64,000 nucleotides of DNA from Desulfovibrio sp. UCD-KL4C (GTDB taxonomy: Bacteria; Desulfobacterota; Desulfovibrionia; Desulfovibrionales; Desulfovibrionaceae), in assembly GCF_006210265.1 (NCBI RefSeq), contig NZ_VCNC01000002.1, forward strand, positions 248,001-312,000, given 5' to 3'. Shown here in pieces: positions 18,258-27,434 of this stretch. A program made the translations under genes and the position numbers. A model generated the notes under the pieces. It saw only the letters and a program-made list of their open reading frames with translations, searched no databases and was not told the DNA's origin. Within the stretch, counting starts at the first letter, position 1. The number at the start of each line of letters is the position of its first letter.

Positions 18258-19012
18258 TGAACGGTAAATCCTTTTTCGTAGACCTAACTCTCTGTACCGC
18301 CTGCCGTGGTTGTCAGGTAGCCTGCAAGCAGTGGAAGAAAATGCCTGCAGAACATACCCGTAATGTTGGTTCACATCAGAATCCTCAGGACTTGTCTTCC
18401 AAAACTATTCGCCTTGTACGCTTTAATGAAGTGCATGACGATAAGGATAAGTTAAAATGGTTGTTCTTTCCTGAACAGTGCAGGCATTGTATTGAGCCTC
18501 CATGTAAATACATGATCAACATGTATGCTCCCGGAGGAGTTACTCAAGACCCAGACACCGGCGCTGTTGTAATGACTGATAAAGCCGTTATCAAACTCGG
18601 GAAAATTGAAAGCTGGGAAGTCTGTCCCTACAATGTACCACGTCAGGATCCGAAAACAGGTCTGTGGAACAAATGTGATATGTGTATCGACAGAGTTGAA
18701 ATGGGCATGCTCCCTTCATGTGTAAAGAGCTGTCCGACCGGAACCATGAACTTCGGTGATCGTGATGATATACTTGCACTGGCAAATAAGCGTCTGGCAG
18801 AGGTTCAAAAAACCAATCCGAAAGCTTTCCTTGCCGACCCTGAAGATGTCCGAGTTATTTACCTATGCGAATCTGCACCAGAAAATTATCATGATCATCT
18901 TCTGGCTTCTGCAGAACAGCGTAATACTCTAATGGCTCATGCCCCCGCTTCTACAAAGCAATCACGTCGCGGTTTTTTAAAAGCGGCTGTCGGTAAAAAC
19001 AATAAAGCATAA
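18257..19012 (+). CDS. fdhB: Formate dehydrogenase beta subunit, 4Fe-4S protein
   Basis: Electron-transfer subunit of 251 residues with several ferredoxin-type cysteine clusters: CTACRGCQVACKQW at the N-terminus, CRHCIEPPCKY, CPYNVPR, and CDMCIDRVEMGMLPSCVKSCPTG. It carries electrons from the pterin site to the cytochrome. There is no N-terminal signal, so it is expected to be co-exported with the alpha subunit. The ATG overlaps the alpha TAA (TAATG) with AGGAGGG upstream. Oddity: the C-terminus has KQSRRGFLKAAVG, a twin-arginine-like motif in the wrong place. It lacks the C-terminal membrane helix of FdnH. Confidence 0.93.
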   Translation: MNGKSFFVDLTLCTACRGCQVACKQWKKMPAEHTRNVGSHQNPQDLSSKTIRLVRFNEVHDDKDKLKWLFFPEQCRHCIEPPCKYMINMYAPGGVTQDPDTGAVVMTDKAVIKLGKIESWEVCPYNVPRQDPKTGLWNKCDMCIDRVEMGMLPSCVKSCPTGTMNFGDRDDILALANKRLAEVQKTNPKAFLADPEDVRVIYLCESAPENYHDHLLASAEQRNTLMAHAPASTKQSRRGFLKAAVGKNNKA

Positions 19013-19036
19013 ACAGGCACACAAAGAGGAAATAAA

Positions 19037-19462
19037 ATGAAAAACTTATTTATCGTGTGCCTGCTCTGTCTAGGCATAACGGTTTTAACTATCGCAGCAA
19101 ATGCAGGTGACAAGAAAGCTTTTGAAGCTCCTGAAGGTGAGATTATGATCAACTTCATCAAGGGTAACAGCAAAAACAATATCGGAGTTAAATTCGATCA
19201 CGCAGCTCACGAAAGTTTTGAATGCGTTGATTGCCATCATGCTCTGAAAAAAACCAAGGTTCCTACAAGTTGTGCGACCTGTCACACAAACTTTGAACCT
19301 GTCCCTGTCAAAGGTTATAAGTCTTACTTCAAGGCAATGCATATTAAACGTAACAACACAAAGCGTAATTCATGCTTATCGTGTCACGTTAAAGAATTCG
19401 GAAATGATCCTAAAATGACGGGATGCACAGCCTCCGTATGTCATCCTAAAGGAATCAAGTAA
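19037..19462 (+). CDS. Tetraheme cytochrome c3-type protein
   Basis: Periplasmic class III cytochrome of 141 residues, the likely electron acceptor of the formate dehydrogenase. A signal peptide (MKNLFIVCLLCLGITVLTIAANA) is followed by four heme sites: CVDCH, CATCH, CLSCH and a CX4CH site (CTASVCH), plus the axial histidines of VKFDHAAH and FKAMH. SD is AAAGAGGAA. The 24-nt gap to fdhB makes it the third gene of the operon. No cytochrome b (gamma) subunit is present, so this is the soluble FdhABC-like form, not a membrane quinone-reducing one. Confidence 0.93.
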   Translation: MKNLFIVCLLCLGITVLTIAANAGDKKAFEAPEGEIMINFIKGNSKNNIGVKFDHAAHESFECVDCHHALKKTKVPTSCATCHTNFEPVPVKGYKSYFKAMHIKRNNTKRNSCLSCHVKEFGNDPKMTGCTASVCHPKGIK

Positions 19463-19513
19463 CTGAAGTTACAGTCTAAATGCAACTAACCAGAAGGATA
19501 GTAGCACTCCACA

Positions 19514-19550
19514 TGAAAGCCCGTTTACACTAAGCGTGAACGGGCTTTCA
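19514..19550. terminator. Hairpin between convergent genes, likely terminator
   Basis: Long stem TGAAAGCCCGTTTAC with GTGAACGGGCTTTCA (15 bp, one G-T pair), loop TAAGC-like. Neither strand has a clear T run, so termination may be weak or factor-aided. It separates the formate dehydrogenase operon from the convergent amidotransferase-like gene. Confidence 0.6.
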
Positions 19551-19567
19551 GTTATTCAATGTAAAGT

Positions 19568-20758
19568 TTAGTGAACAGATGCAGCCTGTGTGACTAAATA
19601 ATCAAATACAGCTGAAGTCTGTAAACTGTCATATGTGTACTGCGGATGATATTGAAATCCCAACAAGGTCTTAAACTTATAAAGGTCAACAATTACCCCC
19701 CTGCGCAACGCCTTATTAAACTCTTCACGATTAGCGTCTTTGACTTGCGGATATCCCGGGACATTACCTTTGATCTCGTATTTATCAACCTCCCCTTTCT
19801 TCAAACTAAGCGGGTGATACGAAATAACTTCGAAATCATCGATTGCCGGTACAGGTTCTGTCATTCCTAGAGTATGATTCAAATCCTTATTCACGTATGC
19901 TTGCCCACTAACTCCTCCTTTACCAAACATTTTAGGCAAGGGATACTTGATTAAGGCATATTCAGTACGATCATTTTGATCACGCGCATTCAGCATTTTA
20001 TCTATTGCCCAAATTTCAATAGGTGCTCCGTAAGGATTTTTGCGTGCATACAACGGTTTAATTTTCCACTCTTTTACAGGAGGGAAAAGCCTGATCAATC
20101 CGCCGCCTGCATATAAATAGCCTAACTGTGCTCCATGGCAAGTCCCAAAAACAGGTTTCCCCTGCGCAAAAGCAGCATCAAGAAAAAAAAGACCATATAG
20201 AGTATCATTTACATCGTCACTTGTTGCGTATCCAACCTCCAGCTCTTTAACTTCAGGATTATAAAAAATTGGATGCAAGACCGTAATCCCTGTCGACTCA
20301 ATTACGAGCAAACAATAGCCTTTCATGATTTCAGCAATTGCTGAACGAGCCTTTGCAAGTGGTGAATTTGGATTGGCTTTAATGTCAGCCATAATTACAT
20401 CAAAAAGTCTTTCACCATCTTTCAAGATCTTTTTCTTCTGAACGACTAAATCTCTTCCGGCTTCTAGGTACTTAAGAACTTCTTTCTGTTTACCGGAAGG
20501 TTCATTGGTTAGGTACGGATTAAAAACTGTAAATTTCATATCTAGATTTTTTTCAACTTTAGAACGATGAGCAGATGTTTTAAATGAGTAAAAAATTTCA
20601 GGTTGCATATGAGATTGAATTCTATCAGGAACGACAATTGTTTTTAATGTTCTCGGGAAAGCAGATGTTGGGCGTAGAAAACCTGCAAAAATCATTAACA
20701 TTAAAATTATAAAAATTGATTTAAGAAAAAAATTACTGCGTGTGCAAACTTTCGTCAT
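19568..20758 (-). CDS. Exported class I glutamine amidotransferase-like protein
   Basis: A 396-residue protein with an N-terminal hydrophobic segment (FFLKSIFIILMLMIFAGFL) followed by PTSA, suggesting export or membrane anchoring. The core reads GKPVFGTCHGAQLGYLYAGGG, the class I GATase nucleophile elbow with Cys, and later GFQYHPQYTYD, which matches the GVQWHPE motif with Gln in place of the Glu. It is thus most like a peptidase C26 or gamma-glutamyl-hydrolase fold; Glu to Gln may reduce ordinary hydrolysis. Start is the ATG at 20758 because GGAGGTT lies 5 nt before it. Exported GATase-like proteins are uncommon; function unknown. Confidence 0.8.
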   Translation of the reverse strand: MTKVCTRSNFFLKSIFIILMLMIFAGFLRPTSAFPRTLKTIVVPDRIQSHMQPEIFYSFKTSAHRSKVEKNLDMKFTVFNPYLTNEPSGKQKEVLKYLEAGRDLVVQKKKILKDGERLFDVIMADIKANPNSPLAKARSAIAEIMKGYCLLVIESTGITVLHPIFYNPEVKELEVGYATSDDVNDTLYGLFFLDAAFAQGKPVFGTCHGAQLGYLYAGGGLIRLFPPVKEWKIKPLYARKNPYGAPIEIWAIDKMLNARDQNDRTEYALIKYPLPKMFGKGGVSGQAYVNKDLNHTLGMTEPVPAIDDFEVISYHPLSLKKGEVDKYEIKGNVPGYPQVKDANREEFNKALRRGVIVDLYKFKTLLGFQYHPQYTYDSLQTSAVFDYLVTQAASVH

Positions 20759-20907
20759 ACCAACCTCCATGAACAAGTTAAAACTTGATTGTGATTAGTT
20801 TTGGCAAGAAAAATATTCATAACGCTTGAGCAATATAGATTCTATTTAGTTATCATTATTTTATCATTTTGCGGAAGTTTTTTTTGCAACCATTGTCAAA
20901 ACCTAAA

Positions 20908-20944
20908 AAGGCCCCCGCAACTAATTTAAAATTACGGGGGCCTT
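20908..20944 (-). terminator. Intrinsic terminator after NhaC-family gene
   Basis: Ten-bp stem AAGGCCCCCG (20908-20917) with CGGGGGCCTT (20935-20944). On the minus strand it ends in TTTTT, 23 nt past the antiporter stop. Confidence 0.85.
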
Positions 20945-20967
20945 CTTCTTTAATATATTAAAAGAAT

Positions 20968-22272
20968 CTATTTTTTCATCCGTGGAAATCCGGTGATGAT
21001 ACTAATTATTGCAACAAACGCCAGTATATAACAGTAATACATGTTCCCAATAATTTCTAAAGGGGATATTTGTGATATTGAACCTGCAAGCAAAATTTGT
21101 GCACCATAAGGAATTACTCCCTGAATAACACAGGAAAAAATATCCAAAAGACTGGCACTGCGGCGAGGATCGACATTATGACTTTTTGCAATTTCTTTTG
21201 CCATTCCTCCAGTCAAAATGATTGCTACAGTATTATTTGCAGTACACAGGTCAGATAAAACTGACAGAGCACTGATACTAAATTCTCCGGCACGAGTCGA
21301 CTTAGTACCGCGAGTCAACTTACCTATAAAACTGATGATATATGTAATTCCGCCATGATATTTAATCAATTCTCCAAGTCCGCCAATCATCAGTGACAAG
21401 ACTAAAATTTCCTGCATTCCCGTAAAGCCGGAATAAATATCTTGTGAAAATTTAAGGACACTAAAATCAGCAACAGCGAATAAGCCAACAATTCCAGTAA
21501 AAACAATCCCTGCGCCAAGGACAATAAATACATTAATTCCTACAACGGCCATTACGAGAATGATAATATATGGCAAAACTTTAAGCAGGCTATATGTTCC
21601 CTGCTGCAAAACCTGCCCACCTTCACCGAGCATATATAAAATAACTATCGTCATAACCGCTGCGGGAATAGCAATCATAAAGTTCATTTTAAACTTATCG
21701 CCCATCTCACAACCCTGTGTACGAGTTGCTGCAATAGTCGTATCAGAAATCATGGACAAGTTATCTCCGAACATGGCGCCGCCGACAACCGCCCCCATAA
21801 GTAAAGCTGAAGTGATATCTGTTTTACCAGCTACACCGACCGCAATTGGGGCAATAGCAGCAATAGTTCCCATTGAAGTTCCCATTGCAGTTGCGATAAA
21901 TGCCGCAATAATAAACAGGCCAGGAAGAACCATTGAAGCAGGAATAATTGATAAACCTAGATTAACTGTAGACTCAACGCCTCCGATTGCCTTTGCAACT
22001 GAAGCAAATCCTCCGGCAAGCAAGTAAATCATACACATTGTTATGATTCCGGATTCTCCGGCACCACTAAGAAAAATATTTATTTTATCTTTGATTTTTC
22101 CTTTTCCCATCCAGACGGCCCATGCAATAGCAGGAAGAATGGCAACAGTGGCAGACAGTTGGTAAAATGCCATGCTTGTTCCATTCATAGTAAGAGAAAA
22201 ACCTGTCCCGATAAATATCACTAAAAATAAGACAAGAGGAGCTAAAGCCCACCCATTAGCTTCGTATTTCAT
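20968..22272 (-). CDS. NhaC-family Na+/H+ antiporter or amino-acid antiporter
   Basis: A 434-residue inner-membrane transporter with 10-12 hydrophobic segments. NhaC-family signatures are GTSMGTIAAIAPIAVG and GDNLSMISDTTIAATRTQG, with a second repeat SVLSDLCTANNTVAIILTGG. NhaC-family members exchange Na+ for H+ or an amino acid for Na+; the specificity is not evident. The start has AAAGGAT as SD. It lies in its own transcription unit with a terminator at 20944. Confidence 0.88.
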   Translation of the reverse strand: MKYEANGWALAPLVLFLVIFIGTGFSLTMNGTSMAFYQLSATVAILPAIAWAVWMGKGKIKDKINIFLSGAGESGIITMCMIYLLAGGFASVAKAIGGVESTVNLGLSIIPASMVLPGLFIIAAFIATAMGTSMGTIAAIAPIAVGVAGKTDITSALLMGAVVGGAMFGDNLSMISDTTIAATRTQGCEMGDKFKMNFMIAIPAAVMTIVILYMLGEGGQVLQQGTYSLLKVLPYIIILVMAVVGINVFIVLGAGIVFTGIVGLFAVADFSVLKFSQDIYSGFTGMQEILVLSLMIGGLGELIKYHGGITYIISFIGKLTRGTKSTRAGEFSISALSVLSDLCTANNTVAIILTGGMAKEIAKSHNVDPRRSASLLDIFSCVIQGVIPYGAQILLAGSISQISPLEIIGNMYYCYILAFVAIISIITGFPRMKK

Positions 22273-22540
22273 AACAACTTATCCTTTACAGAAAAATTAA
22301 ATAAAAAGATCAGAATCTTTTTACCTAATAAATTCAGAGCTAATAATTAAATTCAAATTTTCATAAACACATTAAACAGCAAACGAATAAATTTTACTCA
22401 AAACTAAAAATTAATAACTTTATATCAATAAAAGACGATTACAACCGATATTTTTTCGTCTTTAATCAATAAGAGCAAAACAAATGCCCCTTTTAGAACT
22501 AATTTGTCAATCTTGGTAGAGTTAAAAATACGATTAAACA
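22273..22540. other. Intergenic DNA with no recognised gene
   Basis: AT-rich region upstream of the NhaC-family gene and downstream of purT. It holds the purT terminator at its upper edge. I see no riboswitch or ORF in it. Confidence 0.4.
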
Positions 22541-22586
22541 AAAGGCAGCCCCATGAGTATTAAATAATACTCATGGGGCTGCCTTT
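22541..22586 (-). terminator. Perfect 21-bp stem terminator after purT
   Basis: AAAGGCAGCCCCATGAGTATT (22541-22561) pairs without mismatch with its complement at 22566-22586 across a 4-nt AAAT loop. On the minus strand it runs into TTTTGTTT. It lies 47 nt past the purT stop. Confidence 0.85.
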
Positions 22587-22632
22587 ACAGTCAATCTATT
22601 TAAACCCTTAAGAAACAGAGTTTAATAACAAT

Positions 22633-23814
22633 TTAATACAAAACTTCAACTGATGAAGAAACTTTAATAGCGCGCTTTTTGGCATCATCAATATCTTTTC
22701 CTAAGGCTAAAGCAACTCCGAGACGGCGCACACCGTTACATTCGCCTTTTCCGAAAATAAGAACTTTAGTGTCAGCTTCTTCCAGTGCCTTCTCAACATT
22801 AGCAAAAGCAGGAGAAGTCGATTTGCCGTTTGAAAGAATAACGCTTGATGCCGCAGGTCCATATTGACGAATTACTGGAACCGGAAGCCCAAGTATCGCA
22901 CGAACGTGCAGTGCAAATTCACTGAGATCCTGAGAAATGGCTGTTACAAGCCCGGTATCATGAGGCCGCGGTGAAACTTCGCTGAAATAAATTTCTTCAC
23001 CTTTGATAAAAAGTTCTACCCCGAAAAGACCTCTACCGCCAAGGGCATCCGTAATCTTAAGGGCATATTCTTGTGCTTTATTCAAAGCTGTTTCAGTCAT
23101 AGGCTGTGGCTGCCATGATTCGCGATAATCACCATCCTCCTGCCTATGTCCAATCGGAGCACAATAAGAAGTTCCGTCCTTGTGACGAACTGTGAGCAAA
23201 GTAATTTCGTAATCAAATTTAATGAATTTTTCTACTATAATACGCCCTTGCCCAGTTCTACCGCCGGATTGAGAATATTCCCATGAGTGATCAATATCAC
23301 TTTCACTTTTCACAGTGCTCTGCCCTTTTCCGGATGAACTCATAACAGGCTTTACTACGCATGGAATGCCGATTTCTTTCACGGCTGCAAGGTATTCTTC
23401 TTTCGTATCTGCAAATTTGTATGGAGATGTTTTAAGGCCGATTTCTTCAGCGGCCAATCTTCTGATACCTTCACGGTCCATGGTAAGACTTGTTGCTCTT
23501 GCTGTAGGGATAACGGTAAACCCTTCATTTTCAAGTTCAATAAGAGTCTTAGTTGCAATGGCTTCAATTTCAGGCACAATAAAGTCCGGTTTCTCTATTT
23601 TAACAACTCTGCGAAGTTCGTCAGCATCTAGCATAGAAATCACATAGCTGCGGTGTGCAACCTGCATAGCGGGAGTATTTTCGTATCTGTCCACGACAAT
23701 AACCTCAACGCCTAAACGTTGAGCTTCAATTACTACTTCTTTACCAAGTTCTCCGCCGCCAAGAAGCATAACTTTACGGGCAGAACTTGTTCCGGCTGTT
23801 CCAAGAGTTACCAT
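22633..23814 (-). CDS. purT: Phosphoribosylglycinamide formyltransferase 2 (formate-dependent)
   Basis: ATP-grasp enzyme of 393 residues that uses formate and ATP, not formyl-tetrahydrofolate, for step three of purine synthesis. Motifs: [19 protein letters not shown] at the N-terminus, [14 protein letters not shown] (ATP-grasp loop), GVELFIKG and [14 protein letters not shown]. Its use of formate suits an organism with a formate economy (formate dehydrogenase is 4 kb away). It stands alone with its own promoter and terminator. Confidence 0.95.
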   Translation of the reverse strand: MVTLGTAGTSSARKVMLLGGGELGKEVVIEAQRLGVEVIVVDRYENTPAMQVAHRSYVISMLDADELRRVVKIEKPDFIVPEIEAIATKTLIELENEGFTVIPTARATSLTMDREGIRRLAAEEIGLKTSPYKFADTKEEYLAAVKEIGIPCVVKPVMSSSGKGQSTVKSESDIDHSWEYSQSGGRTGQGRIIVEKFIKFDYEITLLTVRHKDGTSYCAPIGHRQEDGDYRESWQPQPMTETALNKAQEYALKITDALGGRGLFGVELFIKGEEIYFSEVSPRPHDTGLVTAISQDLSEFALHVRAILGLPVPVIRQYGPAASSVILSNGKSTSPAFANVEKALEEADTKVLIFGKGECNGVRRLGVALALGKDIDDAKKRAIKVSSSVEVLY

Positions 23815-23886
23815 TGCATTATCTCCATCTGATAAAAATTATGTATGTAAGTACTTTCTTCAAATATCGGGTTAAGATTCGTCTCT

Positions 23887-23902
23887 ACTCTCACATGAGA
23901 GT
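23887..23902. promoter_or_regulatory. Palindrome in the purT leader
   Basis: ACTCTCA-CA-TGAGAGT, a near-perfect 16-bp palindrome about 70 bp before the purT start and about 50 bp after a candidate -10. It could be an operator or an RNA hairpin. It does not resemble the E. coli PurR box. Confidence 0.35.
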
Positions 23903-23949
23903 TCAAAATTCAAGAAATTAAGAATACTATAAAAATTTATATTGAAAAA

Positions 23950-23977
23950 ATAATCTTCCTTTTACAAGTCTTGTCAA
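23950..23977 (-). promoter_or_regulatory. Candidate sigma-70 promoter of purT
   Basis: Minus strand TTGACA (23977-23972), 16-nt spacer, then GATTAT (23955-23950) as the -10. The -35 is perfect and the -10 matches 4 of 6. It lies 136 nt before the purT start. Confidence 0.45.
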
Positions 23978-24083
23978 CTCCTCCCCCCTGTTGTATTTAA
24001 CTTAATTACAAAAGAGTCTTCAAAACTTTTTAATAAGATACTGAATAGAATTAAGACAAAGTTAAAGGATTTAGGAAGTTAAT

Positions 24084-24662
24084 ATGGATAAAAAAAAAAT
24101 TATACTTGCAGCGACAGGAGCAAGTGGAACAATTTATGCTGTGAGCCTTGCTAAGGAGCTAGGAAAACATAAAAATATTGAACTTCACCTTATTATTTCT
24201 GACGCTGCGCTTAAAGTTATGGAACTTGAAACAGGCTTCAAACCGACAGATCTCACCGATCATGCAGATTCCGTCTATCAGCAAAATCTTATCTCCGGAC
24301 CTCCGGCCAGTGGCTCATGGCAACATGACGGCATGATTATATGCCCATGTTCAATGAGTTCTCTCGCTGCAATAGCAAATGGAATGGGGTCAAATTTAAT
24401 TCACAGAGCCGCTGATGTGTCCCTTAAAGAACGTCGCAAACTTATTCTTCTCACACGCGAAACGCCATTGAGCCTGATACATCTCCGAAACATGGAGACA
24501 ATAACTTTGGCAGGCGGGACTATAATGCCAGCCTCCCCCGGATTCTATCATATTCCTGAAACAATTAGCGATCTTGCAGATCATATGACTGGACGTATTC
24601 TTGAACAGCTAAGTATTCCCCACGATTTATACACACGTTGGGGAGAAAACTCATGGAGGTAA
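24084..24662 (+). CDS. ubiX: Flavin prenyltransferase UbiX
   Basis: FMN prenyltransferase of 192 residues that makes the prenylated FMN cofactor of UbiD-type decarboxylases. The N-terminal LAATGASGTIYAVSLAKEL is the UbiX/Pad1 flavin-binding segment; CPCSMSSLAAIANG and RAADVSLKERRKLILLTRETPL are family signatures. It overlaps the next gene region: only 2 nt separate its TAA from the downstream ATG, so the two are co-translated. Probable quinone link with menA. Confidence 0.93.
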   Translation: MDKKKIILAATGASGTIYAVSLAKELGKHKNIELHLIISDAALKVMELETGFKPTDLTDHADSVYQQNLISGPPASGSWQHDGMIICPCSMSSLAAIANGMGSNLIHRAADVSLKERRKLILLTRETPLSLIHLRNMETITLAGGTIMPASPGFYHIPETISDLADHMTGRILEQLSIPHDLYTRWGENSWR

Positions 24663-24664
24663 TC

Positions 24665-25354
24665 ATGAACCATATTTTTACATGGAACGGCCACTCAAAC
24701 TTTAAAATTAAATCAGGAGACAAAACTGTAATTATTGATCCTTTTTTTGAAGGCAACCCTAAAGCTCCTGCATCATGGAACTCCGTCCAAGAAGCTGATG
24801 TAGTTTTAGTTACGCATGATCATGGAGATCATGTCGGGCAGGCTGCTGAAATATGTTGTGCTACAGGAGCTACTCTTGTTTGTATCTTTGATTTTATTGA
24901 AAGCATGATCGCACAAGGAGTAAGCGGAAATAATATTATCGGGATGAATATTGGCGGAACAGTTGAAGCCGCAGGTATAAAAATTAAAATGGTTCAGGCC
25001 ATGCACTCCTCAAACGAAGGAGCCCCTGCAGGATATATCTTAACTTATGAAGATGATTTTTGTGTATACTTTGCAGGAGATACAGGATTATTTTCCAGCA
25101 TGGAACTTTTTGGAAAAATGAATGATATTGATGTCGCCATACTCCCGACAGGAGGATGGTTCACTATGGATTCAAGCGATGCAGCTTACGCCTGTAAGTT
25201 GCTCGGATGCAAAAATGCAATACCTATGCACTGGGGAACATTCCCTATTTTGGAACAGAACACATCAAAATTTATGTCTGAAGTTGCTAAAACTGCACCT
25301 GAATGCAAAGTTGTTGAGTTGATTGTAGGTGTGAACACTGAAATTAAGTCCTGA
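24665..25354 (+). CDS. Metal-dependent hydrolase, UPF0173 (MBL fold)
   Basis: Metallo-beta-lactamase-fold hydrolase of 229 residues, homologous to YtkL. The zinc motif is VTHDHGDHVG (HxHxDH), with later FAGDTGLF and AIPMHWGTF supplying further ligands. Start is the ATG at 24665 since GGAGG of the ubiX end lies 5 nt upstream; an earlier in-frame ATG is in ubiX and has no SD. Substrate unknown. Confidence 0.9.
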   Translation: MNHIFTWNGHSNFKIKSGDKTVIIDPFFEGNPKAPASWNSVQEADVVLVTHDHGDHVGQAAEICCATGATLVCIFDFIESMIAQGVSGNNIIGMNIGGTVEAAGIKIKMVQAMHSSNEGAPAGYILTYEDDFCVYFAGDTGLFSSMELFGKMNDIDVAILPTGGWFTMDSSDAAYACKLLGCKNAIPMHWGTFPILEQNTSKFMSEVAKTAPECKVVELIVGVNTEIKS

Positions 25355-25386
25355 TATTTATAATATAAAAGAGCTTTTCATATTTC

Positions 25387-25440
25387 TTCGGAGACTTAGG
25401 GACATTTTTGAAAAAAAGGTTCCTAAGTCTCCGAATTTTT
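25387..25440. terminator. Bidirectional terminator between UPF0173 gene and uvrC
   Basis: Stem TTCGGAGACTTAGG (25387-25400) with CCTAAGTCTCCGAA (25422-25435), 14 bp, and T5 on the plus strand. The loop is 21 nt long, and the gene on the minus strand (uvrC) also ends just past it. Confidence 0.8.
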
Positions 25441-25483
25441 GATTAATAAAAATAATTATAAACTGTAAAAGATAAGATTATCT

Positions 25484-27289
25484 CTATCCAAGTTCTTTAA
25501 AAGAATCATAAATTTGTTTTGCCCTGACTTTGCCGATCCCCTGAACCTTTGAAAGTTCTTCTGCTGTTGCTTCTCTCATTTTTTGCACCGAACCATATTC
25601 ATCCCACAACAATCGTGCTGTTTTCGGCCCTATTCCCGGCAGACTCAGAACTTCACTTTGCAAAACCTTTTTCTTACGGGATTTACGCTGTTTTCCAATT
25701 ACAAATCGATGTGCCTCATCGCGTAATCGTTGTAGATATAACAGAGCCGGACTTCCACCTTTTAATGACAGATGATTTTTACGTCCTGGCGTAAAGATTC
25801 TATCTTCAAGCTCTCCGGCCTTTCTGGTCGGTCCCTTTGCTATAGAAGCTAAAGCCGGAATAGGAGCACTGTCCTGCCAATTCTCAAAAAAAGCCTTTTC
25901 AACCGATGCAAGCTGCCCTTTACCACCATCTATTAAGATAAGATCTGCCCAAGGGCTGCCGGATTCAATACGTTTTAAGACCCAATGATATAAAGCTGCA
26001 TAGTCATCGGAAGAATACTCAAGCTCTGGAAATGTATACGTACGATATTGAGATTTTTCCGGTTTACCTTGTTCATATACAACCATTCCGACACGCATAC
26101 CCTCTCCGCCTAAATGTGATGCATCTATACATTCAATCCGTTGCGGAGAATCCGCAAGATTTAATTTAGCTGACAAAATATCTAATATATCTTCATTATT
26201 CTTCTCTTTTGCACCTAGTGACGCATTTTTACGGGCAATATCTAGCAGTCGTTTCTCTTCACTTGTTTGCGGAGTGGTAATACGGACATCAGACTTAGAG
26301 CGTTCAGTAAGAATTTCAAGCGAGCTATGCATATCGAATTCAAACGGAACCAAAAGTTTAGGCGGAATAAATTTTGTTGAAGAATAAAATTGAGATATAA
26401 AACTATGTAAAACTTCTTCTCCGTCTTCAAGACTCAGTCCGGGCCAGAAAAAATCTTTTTTATCAAGCAAGCGCCCTTGTCTGACAAAAAGTAATCCTAA
26501 ACCTATTCCACGGGAAGACTCCGCAAGGGCAAGTACATCAATATCAGCTCTATCATTAAGAACAACGGACTGTTTTTCGATTGTTTTACTGACTGCTTTG
26601 ATTTGATCACGGATCTTCGCGGCATGTTCATAGGCAAGTTCTGCAGCAGCTCTTTCCATTTCACGGTGTAAATCTGAAATTAAATCGTGTGCTTTGCCAG
26701 ACAGCAGCATCTCAACTTTTTTCACTAAAACCATATATTGTTCTCTAGGAACAAAATTTACACAAGGCCCTAAGCACTGTCCTATATCATGATACAAACA
26801 TGGTCTGACTCTGTTTTTAAACGCTGAATCAGAGCATTTGCGTAATTGAAACACCTTGCCGAGTATCTTCCATGTCTCTCTGGCAAAGTAACTGGAAGTA
26901 TATGGCCCGAAATAAACAGATCCATCACGAACAACCTTTCTGGTCAATCGCAGACGAGGATACTCAGATCGTTTATCAAGTTGAAAAAGGACATATTGCT
27001 TATCATCACGCAGAACAACATTATAACGTGGTCTATGCTTCTTAATGAGACTGGCTTCCAGCAGAAGAGCCTCTTTTTCTGTCCCTGTAACAAGGATATC
27101 AATAGATGCTATCTTGGAAACCATTACTTTAGTTTTGGGAGTATGATTCTGACTGGAACGAAAGTAAGACGAAAGACGGTTTCGAAGAATTCGAGCTTTC
27201 CCTACATATATGATAAGACCAGTGGAATCTTTCATCAGATAAACACCGGGTGATGTCGGAAAATCGGCACTAATAAACTCAAATCCCAT
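25484..27289 (-). CDS. uvrC: UvrABC excinuclease subunit C
   Basis: Nucleotide-excision repair nuclease of 601 residues. Domains: GIY-YIG nuclease at 10-95 (PGVYLMKDSTGLIIYVGKA), UVR domain near 200-240 (AAELAYEHAAKIRDQI), an RNase H-like C-terminal nuclease (ECIDASHLGGEGMRVGMVVY, LILIDGGKGQL) and a helix-hairpin-helix tail (LPGIGPKTARLLWDEYG). It acts with UvrA and UvrB in the cytosol. The upstream region is shared with the divergent porin gene. Confidence 0.96.
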   Translation of the reverse strand: MGFEFISADFPTSPGVYLMKDSTGLIIYVGKARILRNRLSSYFRSSQNHTPKTKVMVSKIASIDILVTGTEKEALLLEASLIKKHRPRYNVVLRDDKQYVLFQLDKRSEYPRLRLTRKVVRDGSVYFGPYTSSYFARETWKILGKVFQLRKCSDSAFKNRVRPCLYHDIGQCLGPCVNFVPREQYMVLVKKVEMLLSGKAHDLISDLHREMERAAAELAYEHAAKIRDQIKAVSKTIEKQSVVLNDRADIDVLALAESSRGIGLGLLFVRQGRLLDKKDFFWPGLSLEDGEEVLHSFISQFYSSTKFIPPKLLVPFEFDMHSSLEILTERSKSDVRITTPQTSEEKRLLDIARKNASLGAKEKNNEDILDILSAKLNLADSPQRIECIDASHLGGEGMRVGMVVYEQGKPEKSQYRTYTFPELEYSSDDYAALYHWVLKRIESGSPWADLILIDGGKGQLASVEKAFFENWQDSAPIPALASIAKGPTRKAGELEDRIFTPGRKNHLSLKGGSPALLYLQRLRDEAHRFVIGKQRKSRKKKVLQSEVLSLPGIGPKTARLLWDEYGSVQKMREATAEELSKVQGIGKVRAKQIYDSFKELG

Positions 27290-27302
27290 ATTAACCAGCC
27301 TT

Positions 27303-27318
27303 GTATAATTTTTTATAC
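27303..27318. repeat. 16-bp palindrome GTATAA-N4-TTATAC, copy 1
   Basis: GTATAATTTTTTATAC, just before uvrC on its strand. The identical 16-mer recurs at 27435-27450. Two-fold symmetric arms of 6 bp with a 4-nt spacer suggest an operator. Confidence 0.5.
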
Positions 27319-27434
27319 TTTCACGAAATATACATATTCTGGACTATCCAGAGCAGAGATCCTTGTCAATAAAGGATTTATAACACAATACCCCCTGTCT
27401 AGAAAATATCTAAAGTTTTAAAACATTTTAAATA

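Noticed and set aside
23815-24083. Purine or ZTP riboswitch upstream of purT
   Set aside because: No core motif of these riboswitches is visible on the minus strand; only a simple palindrome is found.
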